A DNA stretch of 5,954 bases from CAYLYM01 sp964387645 (GTDB taxonomy: Bacteria; Calditrichota; Calditrichia; RBG-13-44-9). Position numbers and translations under genes: made by a program. Of the stretch, positions 5,764-5,954 are shown piece by piece (the first letter of the stretch is position 1; each line of letters starts with the position of its first letter). The notes beneath the pieces were generated by a model that did not search any database, was not told the DNA's origin, and saw only the letters and a program-made list of their open reading frames with translations. The stretch is from the NCBI GenBank assembly GCA_964387645.1, contig CAYLYM010000164.1, positions 1 through 5,954 of the forward strand. Reading direction: 5' to 3'.

Positions 5764-5954
5764 TAAACTGGTAAAGCGATTGAACAACATCTAAAGATGA
5801 AAGAAGAAGCTTCTTTTACATTGTTCTTTTAAAATGGAGTGAATACAAGATAATTTTTTACGGATGCTCATTTCTATGAAGAACGGAGAATAAATTATTT
5901 CAAAATTTATCCTCGGGAAACTTTAGATCAGCTTACATTTTACTCTGACACCAA
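5764..5954 (+). other. Unidentified coding-like fragments at the window edge
   Basis: A short plus-strand frame reads GKAIEQHLKMKEEASFTLFF before a stop near 5830. A different frame, open from 5854 to the window end, reads FFTDAHFYEERRINYF then KIYPRETLDQLTFYSDT. The second piece has protein-like composition but no start codon or ribosome binding site. The two could be parts of one frameshifted gene entering from the right. I do not recognise a family. The 5695-5763 stretch before it is AT-rich and shows nothing. Confidence 0.3.

Noticed and set aside
5803..5814. Palindrome AAGAAGCTTCTT as a terminator
   Set aside because: It has no loop-forming spacer and no clear GC-rich stem; it lies within a possible coding fragment.

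Overview
This AT-rich bacterial window holds three intact protein genes, all on the minus strand, surrounded by many genes in visible decay. The gene content is typical of anaerobes that carry NifX/NifB-like accessory loci: a DUF5320-type small protein, a COG0731-type radical SAM protein and a 10-TM putative heavy-metal exporter. I cannot name the organism from sequence alone. Coding density is low and no tRNA, rRNA or CRISPR array was seen.

Left part (about 1-1700, plus strand): an ABC-transporter ATPase gene broken by at least three frameshifts, followed directly by the N-terminal remnant of its likely membrane permease. Next come about 460 bases of more GC-rich sequence with coding-like fragments in several frames that I cannot assign, and then a further membrane-protein-like scrap. 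This looks like a dead ABC-2 type exporter operon, possibly interrupted by foreign DNA.

Middle and right part (about 1750-5700, minus strand, read right to left): a tandem pair of TGAAC-N4-GTTCA inverted repeats (candidate operator) precedes a dead NifX-like gene. Then come an intact DUF5320-type gene with a strong ribosome binding site, a stem-loop, a dead small Cys-rich zinc-ribbon gene, a poorly preserved third reading frame that may be another NifX-like relic, an intact radical SAM gene, another dead NifX-like gene that keeps its ribosome binding site, a 22-bp palindrome, and an intact ArsP_2-type transporter. The relics were recognised by translating straight through in-frame stop codons; they match conserved patterns of the PF02579 family, with G-to-A/T changes creating many of the stops.

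Taken together, the right-hand two thirds reads as a former multi-gene operon for iron-sulfur/metal-cluster or cofactor handling. Its NifX-like and zinc-ribbon members have been lost, while the DUF5320 protein, the radical SAM enzyme and the transporter have kept open reading frames. The last 190 bases hold coding-like plus-strand fragments of unknown identity running off the edge.
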